The notes under the pieces are model-generated. The model saw only the letters and a list, made by a program, of their open reading frames with translations, did not search any database and had not been told where the DNA came from. From contig JAJXZJ010000060.1 of the NCBI GenBank assembly GCA_021780105.1, positions 1 to 64,000 on the forward strand: DNA of 64,000 nucleotides, in the 5' to 3' direction. Positions 10,351 to 19,744 of this stretch are shown piece after piece. Position 1 is the stretch's first letter. Every line of letters begins with the position of its first letter. Origin of the DNA: a bacterium (GTDB lineage Bacteria; Verrucomicrobiota; Verrucomicrobiia; Limisphaerales; J093). A program made the translations under genes and the position numbers.

Positions 10351-11060
10351 CTTTTCCTTTTCGCATATTGATGCCACAGCATGCGCGGGAAGCAAGCGTC
10401 GTCGGGGCGCGGGACGAGCCGTGGTTCCACGACGGCGAACCACGCGGACCAAGCCTTCCGGTCGGTTCGCCGGCGAGATTTACCACCGGGGCAGGTGTGC
10501 CCGGACTCTCGGCTGCGATTTTTCTTCCCAAACGGCTGTCGGTCACGCTCGGTCGGCGGCAGAATGGCCCCAATCATCATCGGTGTCGTTGACCCGATTC
10601 CACCTTTGGCTGTCCCCCATTGTCCCCAACATGGGCGGAGCGACGCGCCGGGGCGATAGCAGGGGGGGCCGAACGGTTCAGGTCGAGGAGGCGAATGGGT
10701 TTGGGGCGGGAGATTTTTATCACAAAGGGGCCACGTCCTTTTGTTGCCCCGACGCCGTCACCGTTCGGTGCGATGTTCGACCAGGCCTGGAGGAAGTTGC
10801 CTCGGTAAAAGTGAAGGCGAACCGAACGCCGGCGTTTTGGGCGATGGCTCGGGTTCAGCGCTTCAGTGCCCCGAAGCTGGGTCAATGCAGGATTGGACAC
10901 ACCGTCCAACATTACGCGCAAGCGGACGGGATGCCTCCCCACGCGTGCGCTGCCAGAAAAACTGCTTGCGTCCTCGATGGCTTGTGATTAGACCACAACG
11001 AACTATTACCAACCGCTGGATCGGGGACCGGGCTTGCCGCCGTTCCCAGACGAGTATCGC
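10351..11060. other. 710-base region without a convincing gene, upstream of the cmr operon
   Basis: Several open frames exist on both strands, but none has a recognisable family, a good start or expected codon use. A GTCCCCCATTGTCCCC direct repeat is seen at about 10612-10627. The region should hold the promoter of the CRISPR operon starting at 11061, but no clear -35/-10 pair was found by eye. Confidence 0.5.
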
Positions 11061-13310
11061 ATGATCATGAGCACGTTGCTTAAACTTCAAATCGGCCCCG
11101 TCCAGGATTTCATCGCCCAGGCCCGCAGCACGCGCGATCTGTGGAGTGGGAGCTTCTTGATCTCGTGGATGATGGCGCAGTTCGTGGCACGGCTGCGAGA
11201 GGAGTTCGGCGGTGGCAAGCCGGACTTCGTGTTCCCAGCCATGTCCGGCAGTGACGTGTTGCCAACGATCCGGTGGCTTGAAGGGAAGCTGGCTGAGAAG
11301 GTCGAAGGCGAGGCGAAGAAGGCGCTGCTCCCGGCGATTCCGAACCGGCTGTTGGCTGTCCTTCCCAAGCTGCCGAGTCAACAGCATGTTTCTGAACCGG
11401 ACATTTCCCGCTGGGTGGCAGAGGTCTTCGAATACCGGGCGGATACTCCGTGGCACGCGCTGGGCGAGGCTTGCTGGAAGTTCTTTGAGGATCACGGACA
11501 GCGCATTGGCGGCGAGGATCCCAAGAAGCGGTGGGATGACCAATTGAACCGCTTCTGGCAAGTCACCTGGGTGCTTCAAGAATGGAAGCCAGCCAAGGAT
11601 TGGGAAGAGGCCCTCAAGTATCCCACCTTCGAACGGGCCGACAAACCGCGTGGCGACCGCGCCGACTGGGACGCCAATTACTTGATCCTGGCCCACCGGT
11701 TGGATGCCCGTCGCCACACCCGCAACTTCCGTGCGGAAACCTTGCCCGCCCCCGCGGAGAAGGACGCCCTCTCAGGACGCGAAGCGGCTCTGCTGGATGA
11801 GGAGTGGTTCGACACACTTTTTGGGGAGATCAAAACTCTCCGCGAGTCGCGACGCACCGAGGATGACGAGCGTCGTCTTCAAAACTTAACCACTCTGGCC
11901 CACCTCTTCCGCCACGACGACCCGCTCGCGGCCATCAACATCGTCAAGCGCGTCTGGCACCGCGCCTGCCTGCTGCGCGAACGGGACGACGACAATCGCA
12001 AGGTGCCGGGCGCTCCTCACGCCCCCAGGCTGGACCGCAAGTTCTACAACATGCCCTCCATTCCGGGCATCGCAGCCTTTCCGTGGGGCGTCGAGTTGCG
12101 GAAGGCCCGCAAGCTCATACTGAACGACCCGGACTCCGCCGAGCTGGCCCGATGCGTGAAGGCGGTGCAGCGGGTAATCGAAATCGAGGGACGCTCGGTT
12201 ACGATGGATGTCGCGGACCGGAGGCAGGGGGAGCTGCTGGAGGACTGGATCAGCCGCATGGATTGGCAGATTCTCCAGCCCACCTTTTGGAAGCAGGCGG
12301 AGCGAACCGCCAAGAAACGCGAAAGACCGGAGCTGGAGGAAACTGCTAGGAAAGGCGGCGGCATCATTACCAAGTTTCTGAAAGACCACAACCTGGGTGC
12401 GCCCGGCCGCTACTACGCCGTGCTGGCCATGGATGGCGACGGCATGGGCCGCTGGCTCTCTGGCGAAAACTTCGGCTCCTGGCTGACCGCAGACCTCCAC
12501 ACACGCCTGAGCCGCGGCCTGGCGCGTACCGCGCAGGAGCACATCAAGCCCATTGTCGAAGACCCCTTGGAGAAGGGCGCGGACCAGCCGCATCCCTATC
12601 AGGGCAAAGTGATCTACGCCGGGGCCGACGACGCGCTGGCCCTGCTTCCCGGCCAGCAGTCCCTGAACTGCGCCCGAGCCATTCGCGACATCTTCAAGCG
12701 CGTAATGGGCGAGGAAGTGCCGTCCCACTTGCGCAAGGCAGAGTTCGGCATCTCAGCGGGCATCGCCATTGGCCACATCAAGGAACCGCTGCAAGACCTG
12801 GTCGAATGTGCCTTTGAGGAACTTCACCGGGCAAAGCGCGAGTTGCTCGACTACCCCGCTGAACTCCACGGCGACGCCGTGGCCGTGACGCTGTTCAAAC
12901 GCAGCGGTGAGCAGATTCAGTGGTGGGCGCGGTTCGATTCCCCCGCGTTCCCGCTGCTCGGACTGTTCCAAGAGCATTACCACGTGCCCGCCGACCAGCC
13001 GGAGAAGTCTGCGGACATCACCGGGCGCTTTCCTCACCGTCTCACCGAACTGCTGGCCCCCTACGGCCCTGCCCCCATGACCGCCCAACGGCGCGAGATC
13101 GTCCTCGCCGAGCTGGCAAGCATGATCCCGCGCCAGATCACCGGTGGAGACAAAGTTCACAAGCGAGGGCCTGACCTGCAACGGCTCCACCTTGAATTCC
13201 GGCTCCGCGCCGAGGCCTATGCCCGCGAATTGGAGCTGTTGGGCCGCCCGCTGCCGGAGTTCTATCACCTGTTCAACCTCGAAGAATTCGTCACCCGCGA
13301 CCTGGCTTGA
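11061..13310 (+). CDS. cmr2: type III-B CRISPR effector subunit Cmr2 (Cas10)
   Basis: 749 residues. Cmr2 is the large subunit of the RNA-guided Cmr complex; its palm domains make cyclic oligoadenylate when target RNA is bound. The N-terminus KLQIGPVQDFIAQARSTRDL is the typical Cmr2 start. Palm motifs are visible: DGDGMG at residues 458-463 and the nucleotidyl-cyclase loop, here GADD (521-524) rather than the usual GGDD. No N-terminal HD nuclease domain is present. First gene of an apparently continuous operon; cmr3 follows after 2 bases. ATG 11061 (MIMSTL) is chosen; ATG 11067 is possible. Upstream TTG codons have no support. Confidence 0.95.
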   Translation: MIMSTLLKLQIGPVQDFIAQARSTRDLWSGSFLISWMMAQFVARLREEFGGGKPDFVFPAMSGSDVLPTIRWLEGKLAEKVEGEAKKALLPAIPNRLLAVLPKLPSQQHVSEPDISRWVAEVFEYRADTPWHALGEACWKFFEDHGQRIGGEDPKKRWDDQLNRFWQVTWVLQEWKPAKDWEEALKYPTFERADKPRGDRADWDANYLILAHRLDARRHTRNFRAETLPAPAEKDALSGREAALLDEEWFDTLFGEIKTLRESRRTEDDERRLQNLTTLAHLFRHDDPLAAINIVKRVWHRACLLRERDDDNRKVPGAPHAPRLDRKFYNMPSIPGIAAFPWGVELRKARKLILNDPDSAELARCVKAVQRVIEIEGRSVTMDVADRRQGELLEDWISRMDWQILQPTFWKQAERTAKKRERPELEETARKGGGIITKFLKDHNLGAPGRYYAVLAMDGDGMGRWLSGENFGSWLTADLHTRLSRGLARTAQEHIKPIVEDPLEKGADQPHPYQGKVIYAGADDALALLPGQQSLNCARAIRDIFKRVMGEEVPSHLRKAEFGISAGIAIGHIKEPLQDLVECAFEELHRAKRELLDYPAELHGDAVAVTLFKRSGEQIQWWARFDSPAFPLLGLFQEHYHVPADQPEKSADITGRFPHRLTELLAPYGPAPMTAQRREIVLAELASMIPRQITGGDKVHKRGPDLQRLHLEFRLRAEAYARELELLGRPLPEFYHLFNLEEFVTRDLA

Positions 13311-13312
13311 AC

Positions 13313-14776
13313 ATGCAACCCTACCTCTTCATCCCCGAAGACCGGTCCTTCTTTCGCGATGCACGGCCCATGAGCAGCGAGACCGGCAGCGGCGGCCACG
13401 GCGCGCGCTGGCCCGATCCGTCGCAAATCTTCACGGCGGTCCACGGTGCCTTGCACCTGGCGTTTCCACGCCCGCAGGCTTGGGAACACAATCACCCCAC
13501 TGGCCGCAATGGGGACTATCCCGATCGCGGCAACAGGCCACAGCGCTTCGGTTCCCTGACCACCGTCGGCCCGTTCCCGTGCCAGTGGGACTCCGAGGCA
13601 AAGCAGTGGCGCTGGCTCTTCCCGCGCCCGGCGGATGTGGTCCTCACCGACGGCCTGAAACGGCTGCACCCCATTCAGGAATCGGGCGGGGGGTGCGACT
13701 TGGCGGCCCCGCTGCGTTACTCACTGGGGAACCCTTGCCCGCCCACCAAAGTTGAGCCGGCCTCATGGTGGACTCGCGAAGCCTGGCAGGCCTACCTCGG
13801 AGAATCAACCGCGCAAGTCGATCGCACTTCCTTCCGCCAAACGGAGGAGCTTTACGGCGCCGAGTGGACCCCCGGCATCGGCATGGACCCAGGAACGCAA
13901 GCCCAGGACGGGGAGCGCATCTATTCCGCCCAGTATCTGCGGCTGCGTGAAGACGTGGCCTTCGGCTTCGCTGCCGCCATGCCCATGACCGATGCCGACG
14001 CCCTCCCGAACCTCTGGCAGGTTTCCAATGCCCTCATCTTCGGCGGGCAGCAGTGCCATGGGAACGTCTTCCCGGCCGACAAAGTCCCTCTCCGGGATTG
14101 CGCCGCCGAAACCATCGGCGAAACCCTGCCCGCAAGCGTCACCGGGGATATGAGCAGAGGTCGCGTAAAGTGGACGCTGCTCACGCCGGCGGTCTTTCCG
14201 GCCATCAAGGGCAATCCCGCTTGTGCGATCAACGCCCATCCCGGCGGCTGGCTGCCGAATTGGGTCTTCTTGGACTGGGATGAGGAAGCTGGCGTCGCGC
14301 GACCAAATGAACGCAACGGCTTGGTCCTCCTGAAGCACCGGAGCGGCCAGGTCCGCCGCGTCTGGGACGAAACCAAGAAACGGACTGTCCGCCGCGCGGA
14401 AGTTGAAACCACCATTTCTGCCCGCCTGGTCGCCGCGTGTGTGTCGAAGCCCGTTTACATCAGCGGCTGGTCCGATCGCAAACACCTGCCAGAAAGGGGG
14501 GACGACCCTGTTGTCAAAGAACTCAAGCTACAAACCGGCAGTGACCCGCGCGCCGGCTACTACGCCGTGCCGGCCGGGGCGGCCTACTATTTTGAAATCT
14601 CGGGCGGTGAAGACCCGAGCCTCCTGGTTGACCTGCTCTCCTGGCACGGCCAGAACCCGCCCGATCCGCAGGTGCCCATCCGCCGCCGTTCGACCCTGTT
14701 TGGCGAACAGGGGTTCGGCCTGGGCGTTTGCTCCTCCTGGGACTTCTTTGAACCCGCGGCCAAGTCTGATTCCTGA
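13313..14776 (+). CDS. cmr3: type III-B CRISPR RAMP protein Cmr3
   Basis: 487 residues. Cmr3 is the Cas5-like RAMP that binds the crRNA 5' handle next to Cmr2. The N-terminus YLFIPEDRSFFRDARPM and the following WPDPSQIFTAVHGAL are characteristic (Cmr3 families begin with a promiscuous 'D...FRdgRpf' block). It ends GFGLGVCSSWDF, the usual glycine-rich RAMP C-terminus. It starts 2 bases after the cmr2 stop, indicating translational coupling. It is longer than many Cmr3 proteins (~330-400), with the extra residues in the middle. Confidence 0.9.
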   Translation: MQPYLFIPEDRSFFRDARPMSSETGSGGHGARWPDPSQIFTAVHGALHLAFPRPQAWEHNHPTGRNGDYPDRGNRPQRFGSLTTVGPFPCQWDSEAKQWRWLFPRPADVVLTDGLKRLHPIQESGGGCDLAAPLRYSLGNPCPPTKVEPASWWTREAWQAYLGESTAQVDRTSFRQTEELYGAEWTPGIGMDPGTQAQDGERIYSAQYLRLREDVAFGFAAAMPMTDADALPNLWQVSNALIFGGQQCHGNVFPADKVPLRDCAAETIGETLPASVTGDMSRGRVKWTLLTPAVFPAIKGNPACAINAHPGGWLPNWVFLDWDEEAGVARPNERNGLVLLKHRSGQVRRVWDETKKRTVRRAEVETTISARLVAACVSKPVYISGWSDRKHLPERGDDPVVKELKLQTGSDPRAGYYAVPAGAAYYFEISGGEDPSLLVDLLSWHGQNPPDPQVPIRRRSTLFGEQGFGLGVCSSWDFFEPAAKSDS

Positions 14777-14787
14777 AACCAGAACCT

Positions 14788-15885
14788 ATGCAAACAGCAC
14801 AACTCGCACATCTCTACCTGTTCACCCGCACGCCACTCCACGTCGGGGCTGGCGGCAGTGTCGGCGCCATTGACCAGCCCATTCAACGGGAGCGCCCCAC
14901 GGGCTATCCCATCATCCCCGCCAGCACCCTCAAAGGCGTGTTCGCCGATGCTTGGACTGATGCTGAAAAGCTGCCACAGCCAGACGGCTCAATGAAGGAG
15001 ACGGGCCGTATCATCCGCAGCCCGGATGGCCGCTGGCTGTTCGGGCCGGACACGAATGCCACCGACCATTTCGCCGGGGCCATCCAGTTCTCCGACGCCC
15101 GACTGCTGGCCTTTCCCATCCGCTCCGCCCGCGGCTGCTTTGCCTGGATCACCAGCCCGCTGATTCTGCGGCGCGCAGTGCGCGATGGCGTAATTGACCA
15201 GGCGTTCCTCGACGCACTGGTCGAGCCGTCTGACGAGCAGGCAATCTTCGACAACACGGCCCAATCCAAGATCGCGCTTAACGGGAAGATCGTTCTGGAG
15301 GAATACACCTTCGATCATGTGGATCGGGCGTTGAGTCGCAACACCACCCGCAACGGTCAGGCGCATACGGAAACGCTGAGCGATGCTCTTGCCGGCTTGT
15401 TCAGCCAGGAAGCGGTCTGGCAGGAGGTCAAGAACCGCCTCGTTATCCTCAGCGACGGCATGATGAGCTTCTTCGCCCGCAACGCCTGCGAAATCGCCCA
15501 ACACGTCCGCATCAGCGACCAGACCGGCACGGCCGAGAAGGGTGGCCTGTTCAACCAGGAGAACGTGCCCAGCGAAGCGCTGTTCTACGCGCTGGTCCAC
15601 GCCTACGACAGCCGGATGCGCGGCAACGGGAACATCGCCTTCCAAAAGCTTGCCGGAACGAACGCGCAGCCGACAAACGAAACCAGGCCGGCGGCGGACC
15701 TGAAGGCAGATGACGCGGCTGGAGCGTTCCGCGCCAAGCTAGCCAAGTGCCCTGTTTTCCAATTCGGCGGCGATGCCTCCACGGGACTCGGTTTCTGCGC
15801 CGTCCGTGTTGCCCCCGTGACGCAGCCACAGCAAAGCACACCTCAACCCCCAGCCAACCCGAACAACCCCGGAGGCGATCAATGA
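14788..15885 (+). CDS. cmr4: type III-B CRISPR RAMP nuclease Cmr4 (Cas7)
   Basis: 365 residues. Cmr4 forms the backbone filament on crRNA and cuts target RNA at 6-nt intervals. The family signature is clear: TPLHVGAGGSVGAIDQPIQR followed by TGYPIIPASTLKGVFAD. D29 in GAID matches the catalytic aspartate position of known Cmr4 proteins. The C-terminal FGGDASTGLGFCAVR is the Gly-rich RAMP loop. An eleven-base gap from cmr3; its TGA overlaps the cmr5 ATG (ATGA at 15882-15885). Confidence 0.95.
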   Translation: MQTAQLAHLYLFTRTPLHVGAGGSVGAIDQPIQRERPTGYPIIPASTLKGVFADAWTDAEKLPQPDGSMKETGRIIRSPDGRWLFGPDTNATDHFAGAIQFSDARLLAFPIRSARGCFAWITSPLILRRAVRDGVIDQAFLDALVEPSDEQAIFDNTAQSKIALNGKIVLEEYTFDHVDRALSRNTTRNGQAHTETLSDALAGLFSQEAVWQEVKNRLVILSDGMMSFFARNACEIAQHVRISDQTGTAEKGGLFNQENVPSEALFYALVHAYDSRMRGNGNIAFQKLAGTNAQPTNETRPAADLKADDAAGAFRAKLAKCPVFQFGGDASTGLGFCAVRVAPVTQPQQSTPQPPANPNNPGGDQ

Positions 15886-16289
15886 ATCCCAACCTCGAAC
15901 AAATCCGCGCCGAAAATGCGCTGAACGCGCTGCAATCCGGCGGGCCAGCTCACGGTTGCGACAAGGCCGAGGTCAGCAAACTGCCGGCGCTCATCCTCTC
16001 CAGCGGCCTCCTTGCCACAACGGCGTACGCCGTGGAAAAGGGAGGCGGGATTGAGAAAGCCCTTAACGCACTGGCGAAACACTTGGCCGACGAGCGGCTC
16101 AAGCGCCTGGTGCTGGAACCTGAACTGGCAACCCGGTTGCAACGGGAACGGCGAGCAGTCGCCGCCTCGGACATGCTGGAACAATTCTGCCGCCAGAATT
16201 CCCAAGTCCTCATCGCCGCGACTTCCGAAGCCCTGGCCTACCTGGGCTACCTCAAGCGTTTCGCTCGCGAGAAAGGAGACGCCGCATGA
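15882..16289 (+). CDS. cmr5: type III-B CRISPR small subunit Cmr5 (Cas11)
   Basis: 135 residues, all-alpha, matching Cmr5 size. Cmr5 stacks along the minor filament and stabilises the target RNA. Recognisable elements are NLEQIRAENAL at the start and the SKLPALILSSGLLATTAYA helix. It starts at the ATG overlapping the cmr4 stop, preceded by GGAGGCG at 15871. Its own stop overlaps the cmr6 ATG. The longer frame from 15747 is inside cmr4 and is rejected. Confidence 0.92.
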   Translation: MNPNLEQIRAENALNALQSGGPAHGCDKAEVSKLPALILSSGLLATTAYAVEKGGGIEKALNALAKHLADERLKRLVLEPELATRLQRERRAVAASDMLEQFCRQNSQVLIAATSEALAYLGYLKRFAREKGDAA

Positions 16290-17290
16290 GCATTCCGATG
16301 GCCCGCGACACGAGAGACGCCCTTGGCCCTGTTGCAAACGCCTGCGAGAGCCGCTCCCTGCTTCAGCAGAAACTCGTATTCAACGACGGTTGGCTGGACT
16401 CCGCCCGCGCCTTCGCGCTTGCCTTGACCTTGGCGGACCCGACGGAGTGGGTGAAACGTCTCAAGCGTGATCAACAGGAGGCGCAGAGGAAACTCGAGCG
16501 AAAGCAAGCGGAGCGGCCTAGGGAATTCACCCACGAGGATGCCGAGAAGCTGGAGGCAGCCGGAGCCTTTTTGGAGATTCTTGAGGCGAGGAATCCGCTG
16601 GACCGGAGCCGCCCGCGCGCTCCACTCCGGTTTAGCTCGCCGGATCTGTCCTGGCTGTCGTCAACTCCAAGCCGTCGCCGCGTCGAGATTCCGCTGTTCA
16701 CCGCCGAACGCCTCGCCCTGGGACTCGCCAACAGCCCGCTTGAGAACGCGGGTCTGGACACCCATCGCTTCTTCGGCGTGCCCGTGATTGCTGGCTCAGT
16801 CCTCAAGGGAGTCGCTCGCGATGGGGCTAAATTCTTGGTCGGCCTGGATCGTGCCCGCATCCGCGAAGTCTTCGGCAACGAGCCGGAGGAGGATCGGAAG
16901 TTCCTTGGCGGGCCGGTTTCCTTCCTAGCCGCCTACCCCGCCGATTTGAACTGCGCGCTTGAACTCGACGTTTTGACACCGCATTTCCAGAAGTACTACG
17001 GGCGGGCGGGGAACTCGAAGGCCGAGGATATCGAGCAACCGGTTCCCTCGGTGTTCCCGGTGGTTAGGGAAGATGTCGAGTTCCAATTCCATCTGACCTG
17101 CTTGACCTCACGGGTGAGCGACGAAGAGGCGACCTCTCTCCTTGAGGATGCTTCGAAGAGCTTGCGCCGGGCATTGCTCGAATTCGGCCTGGGCGGGAAA
17201 ACGCGCGCTGGCTATGGCCGCTTCCGGGAGACCAGAAACCCGGCCCCACTCCCAGCGCCCGCGCACGACTTGTTCCCTGCGGCTGCCTGA
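16286..17290 (+). CDS. cmr6: type III-B CRISPR RAMP protein Cmr6
   Basis: 334 residues. Cmr6 is the Cas7-like RAMP capping the 3' end of the Cmr filament. The core motif is THRFFGVPVIAGSVLKGVAR, with a C-terminal glycine-rich LLEFGLGGKTRAGYGRF. A Lys/Arg/Glu-rich helical segment (about residues 60-105) lies before the RAMP core. It overlaps cmr5 by ATGA and is 4 bases from cmr1. Confidence 0.92.
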   Translation: MSIPMARDTRDALGPVANACESRSLLQQKLVFNDGWLDSARAFALALTLADPTEWVKRLKRDQQEAQRKLERKQAERPREFTHEDAEKLEAAGAFLEILEARNPLDRSRPRAPLRFSSPDLSWLSSTPSRRRVEIPLFTAERLALGLANSPLENAGLDTHRFFGVPVIAGSVLKGVARDGAKFLVGLDRARIREVFGNEPEEDRKFLGGPVSFLAAYPADLNCALELDVLTPHFQKYYGRAGNSKAEDIEQPVPSVFPVVREDVEFQFHLTCLTSRVSDEEATSLLEDASKSLRRALLEFGLGGKTRAGYGRFRETRNPAPLPAPAHDLFPAAA

Positions 17291-17294
17291 CGCC

Positions 17295-18275
17295 ATGAAC
17301 CGACAAACCATTGAACTGCTCACCCCCTGCTTCTGCGGCGGGGCCTGGCCCCGTGAGGAGGCCGAACTCCGGGTGCCGTCTTTGCGCGGCCAGTTGCACT
17401 TCTGGGCGAGGCTGCTCCATCACTCACCGGCAGATCCCAGGGCCATGGCACGGGACGAACAGAACCTCCTGGGTGGCGTAAACAGCAAACAGGTTGGCAT
17501 TCGTCAGGACGCCGTCGCCAGTCCGTTCGTGCCAAGGCTGGAGCTGCGCTCGCGCCCGGCTAGTGCCAGCGAACGCGCGGATGTTTGCCCGCACGATTCC
17601 AGCAAGCACGACCGGCCTGCGATTCCCGCCGGCACTTTGTTCGACTTGGCGTGGAGTCGTCGAGTCTCGGCAGGCAACAGCACCGATGCGGAATTCCAAC
17701 GGGTACTCAAAGCGTGGTTGCTCTTCGGCGGCTTGGGTGCGCGGGTAAATCGTGCCGCTGGCTCGGTCTGGCCGGTTTGGCCTGGCGGCGATCCAACGGT
17801 TGATCAGTTCTTGGCGCTGGTTTCTTCGCTCACCCTGCCCCCGACGGTTCTGGTTCGGGTTTTGCCTTCGCCGATTTCGCTTGGCGATCCCACGGCCAAA
17901 CGCGTGTGGAACGCGTGGGAGAAGGGGCATCGCCAACCGACCGAAGCCGAGACGCTCCGCGCAGTTGCGGGTGACATCCCGATCTTTGGTCGTGACGCCA
18001 GGAAGGTGTTTGGCATCCGAGGGGATCCGTTCGGTCACGCACGCAGGGGAGGTCGGCAAGCCTCTCCTCTCAAGTTAAAAGTCGCGCGCTTCATGGAACG
18101 AGACCACACGATTTTTCGACTCATCGCTGTGGCCGACGATCGTGACAAACGTGGCGGCTCTCGGTCGGCCGCCGTCACGGCCTTGTGCGCAGGCTACAGC
18201 CCGCCAACAAAGAGCTACGATCGGTCTTGGAATGCCAAACCCCTCGGCTTCCTGCTACAAGCCGCTGGCTTCTGA
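17295..18275 (+). CDS. cmr1: type III-B CRISPR RAMP protein Cmr1
   Basis: 326 residues. Cmr1 is the Cas7-like subunit near the crRNA 3' end and contributes to RNA target capture. The N-terminus IELLTPCFCGG and PSLRGQLHFWARLLH are the Cmr1 signature; AWLLFGGLGARVNRAAGSVW is the RAMP loop. In most III-B operons cmr1 comes first; here it is last of the six. Start ATG at 17295, 4 bases after cmr6. It is followed after 27 bases by the membrane CARF gene. Confidence 0.92.
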   Translation: MNRQTIELLTPCFCGGAWPREEAELRVPSLRGQLHFWARLLHHSPADPRAMARDEQNLLGGVNSKQVGIRQDAVASPFVPRLELRSRPASASERADVCPHDSSKHDRPAIPAGTLFDLAWSRRVSAGNSTDAEFQRVLKAWLLFGGLGARVNRAAGSVWPVWPGGDPTVDQFLALVSSLTLPPTVLVRVLPSPISLGDPTAKRVWNAWEKGHRQPTEAETLRAVAGDIPIFGRDARKVFGIRGDPFGHARRGGRQASPLKLKVARFMERDHTIFRLIAVADDRDKRGGSRSAAVTALCAGYSPPTKSYDRSWNAKPLGFLLQAAGF

Positions 18276-18302
18276 AGACTCAGCAACATAGTTGCACCCT
18301 CC

Positions 18303-19715
18303 ATGTCCCAACCCAACTCGCCCACTCAAACCGAACCAACTCCCCTGCCGCGCAAGTTCTGGCGCCGGGCTTCCTGGGCGCTGGTCCTCAGCGTGGCGGG
18401 ACACGTGTTCGCTGCCGCTGCCTACAACCTGTTCCACGCCCCTTCTTCCGAGCACCCTGGCACCCTTCGGCCCCTGTTGGCCGTCGCCCTCGGCGTCGTT
18501 GTATTCGGGGTCTGCGGGTACTTGGGCCACGGGCACCGGCTCCATTCCCGTCCTGTGCTTTGGCTCATCATTGGGGCCATCCTGGGCGGCCATTGGGTGG
18601 GGCTGGGACTGCACGAACTCACGCACGCTTGGCCGCAACTCCTGGTCGCATTGGCCGGGTTGGGGTTAGTGTTGCTGGCGATCTTCGGCCTCCACGATCT
18701 GACGGAGGAAGAGGACGCTGTGCGTCTGCTGGAACTCTACCCGGGCAAAGCTACCAAGGAACCAGAGCGCTTTCGAGCCTTGGTCCTTTGCGTTTCGAGG
18801 CCCGATTATGTGCCGCAGATGATCAAGGGCGATGCCAAGCTCATTGCCCAAATCGGGGCGGACCCGAAGAACCCAGTCGTTCAGTTAACCGGTGACATCG
18901 GCGCGGACTTGGAACGGCTGAGGACGGCCCCAAGCGGGTTCGATTGGAACTGGGAACAAATCCTCCGTGCCCTCCAGCCGCACACCAAGCTTGAAACGAT
19001 TTGCCTCATCGGTTCCAAGAGCCGGAATCCAAACGCGAAGCCAAAAGACGCGGGGAAGCCCGACGAGCGCGACGGCTCGGACATCTACCTGCGTCACTGC
19101 GCCAATTGGCTTCGGGGTTATTTCAAGGCGTGCGAAGTGAAGCCCAGATTCCTCTATGCCAAACCCAGTGAGCGTTTCGAAGACTTTGTGCAACTTCAAA
19201 TACCCGAAGTGGATGGGCCGCCCACAAACCAAATTCCTGGTGTGCCTTTCGAAGACTTCGTCGCATTACGAGACCATATCCGCAATCATGTCCGTGCGTT
19301 GACCAAACCAACGCGGGCCGTCCATGGAGGCTCTCTCGCTGCATGGCTTCGGTCAAAGGGCAAGTGGGTCGCCACACACGGCAAGACTGTTGCCAACTGG
19401 TTTGCCGCCCGGCTTCGGCCGATAGGCAAATGGGGCATCGCCCGCCTGCAAGTCGTTGGCAACTGGTTCGCCGTCTGCCTCCAGCGAATCCGCAAGGCGG
19501 TTGGCCTGGATGCTCACAAACGAGACGGCTTGGATCCGCGCAGCGTGACGGTGGACGTAACCGGCGGCTTCAAAGTCACCAGCATCGCCGGCGCGGTGGT
19601 CACGCTCCGTCGCGAATGTGTCTGCCAATACGTGCCCACGGAGGACGTGCGCGACTCTGGCCGCGACCCGCTCATCTACGATTTCCGGGCTTCGCCCGGC
19701 GCAGGGCACCATTGA
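18303..19715 (+). CDS. membrane-anchored CARF-domain protein, candidate cyclic-oligoadenylate effector
   Basis: 470 residues. Four hydrophobic helices occupy roughly residues 25-45, 57-77, 84-105 and 111-131. From about 156 the protein looks like a CARF sensor: RALVLCVSRPDYVP strand, WEQILRALQPH helix, ETICLIGSKS (232-240), then VDVTGGFKVTSIAGAVV (417-433), where the TGGxK loop is the ligand-binding signature of many CARF proteins, ending LIYDFR. Between the CARF halves, residues about 344-400 form a Trp- and Arg/Lys-rich segment with a duplicated unit (GKW...NWFA twice). Known CARF-TM effectors (e.g. Cam1) are much smaller. Function inferred: binds the cyclic oligoadenylate made by Cmr2 and acts at the membrane. 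No nuclease motif was seen. A ring nuclease is the alternative. Confidence 0.75.
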   Translation: MSQPNSPTQTEPTPLPRKFWRRASWALVLSVAGHVFAAAAYNLFHAPSSEHPGTLRPLLAVALGVVVFGVCGYLGHGHRLHSRPVLWLIIGAILGGHWVGLGLHELTHAWPQLLVALAGLGLVLLAIFGLHDLTEEEDAVRLLELYPGKATKEPERFRALVLCVSRPDYVPQMIKGDAKLIAQIGADPKNPVVQLTGDIGADLERLRTAPSGFDWNWEQILRALQPHTKLETICLIGSKSRNPNAKPKDAGKPDERDGSDIYLRHCANWLRGYFKACEVKPRFLYAKPSERFEDFVQLQIPEVDGPPTNQIPGVPFEDFVALRDHIRNHVRALTKPTRAVHGGSLAAWLRSKGKWVATHGKTVANWFAARLRPIGKWGIARLQVVGNWFAVCLQRIRKAVGLDAHKRDGLDPRSVTVDVTGGFKVTSIAGAVVTLRRECVCQYVPTEDVRDSGRDPLIYDFRASPGAGHH

Positions 19716-19744
19716 CCAGGCGCCTGTCCCAACCCTTTCAGCCC

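Noticed and set aside
10351-11060. Small hypothetical genes upstream of cmr2
   Set aside because: Several 70-230-codon frames on both strands, none with a usable start site, known family or sensible composition.
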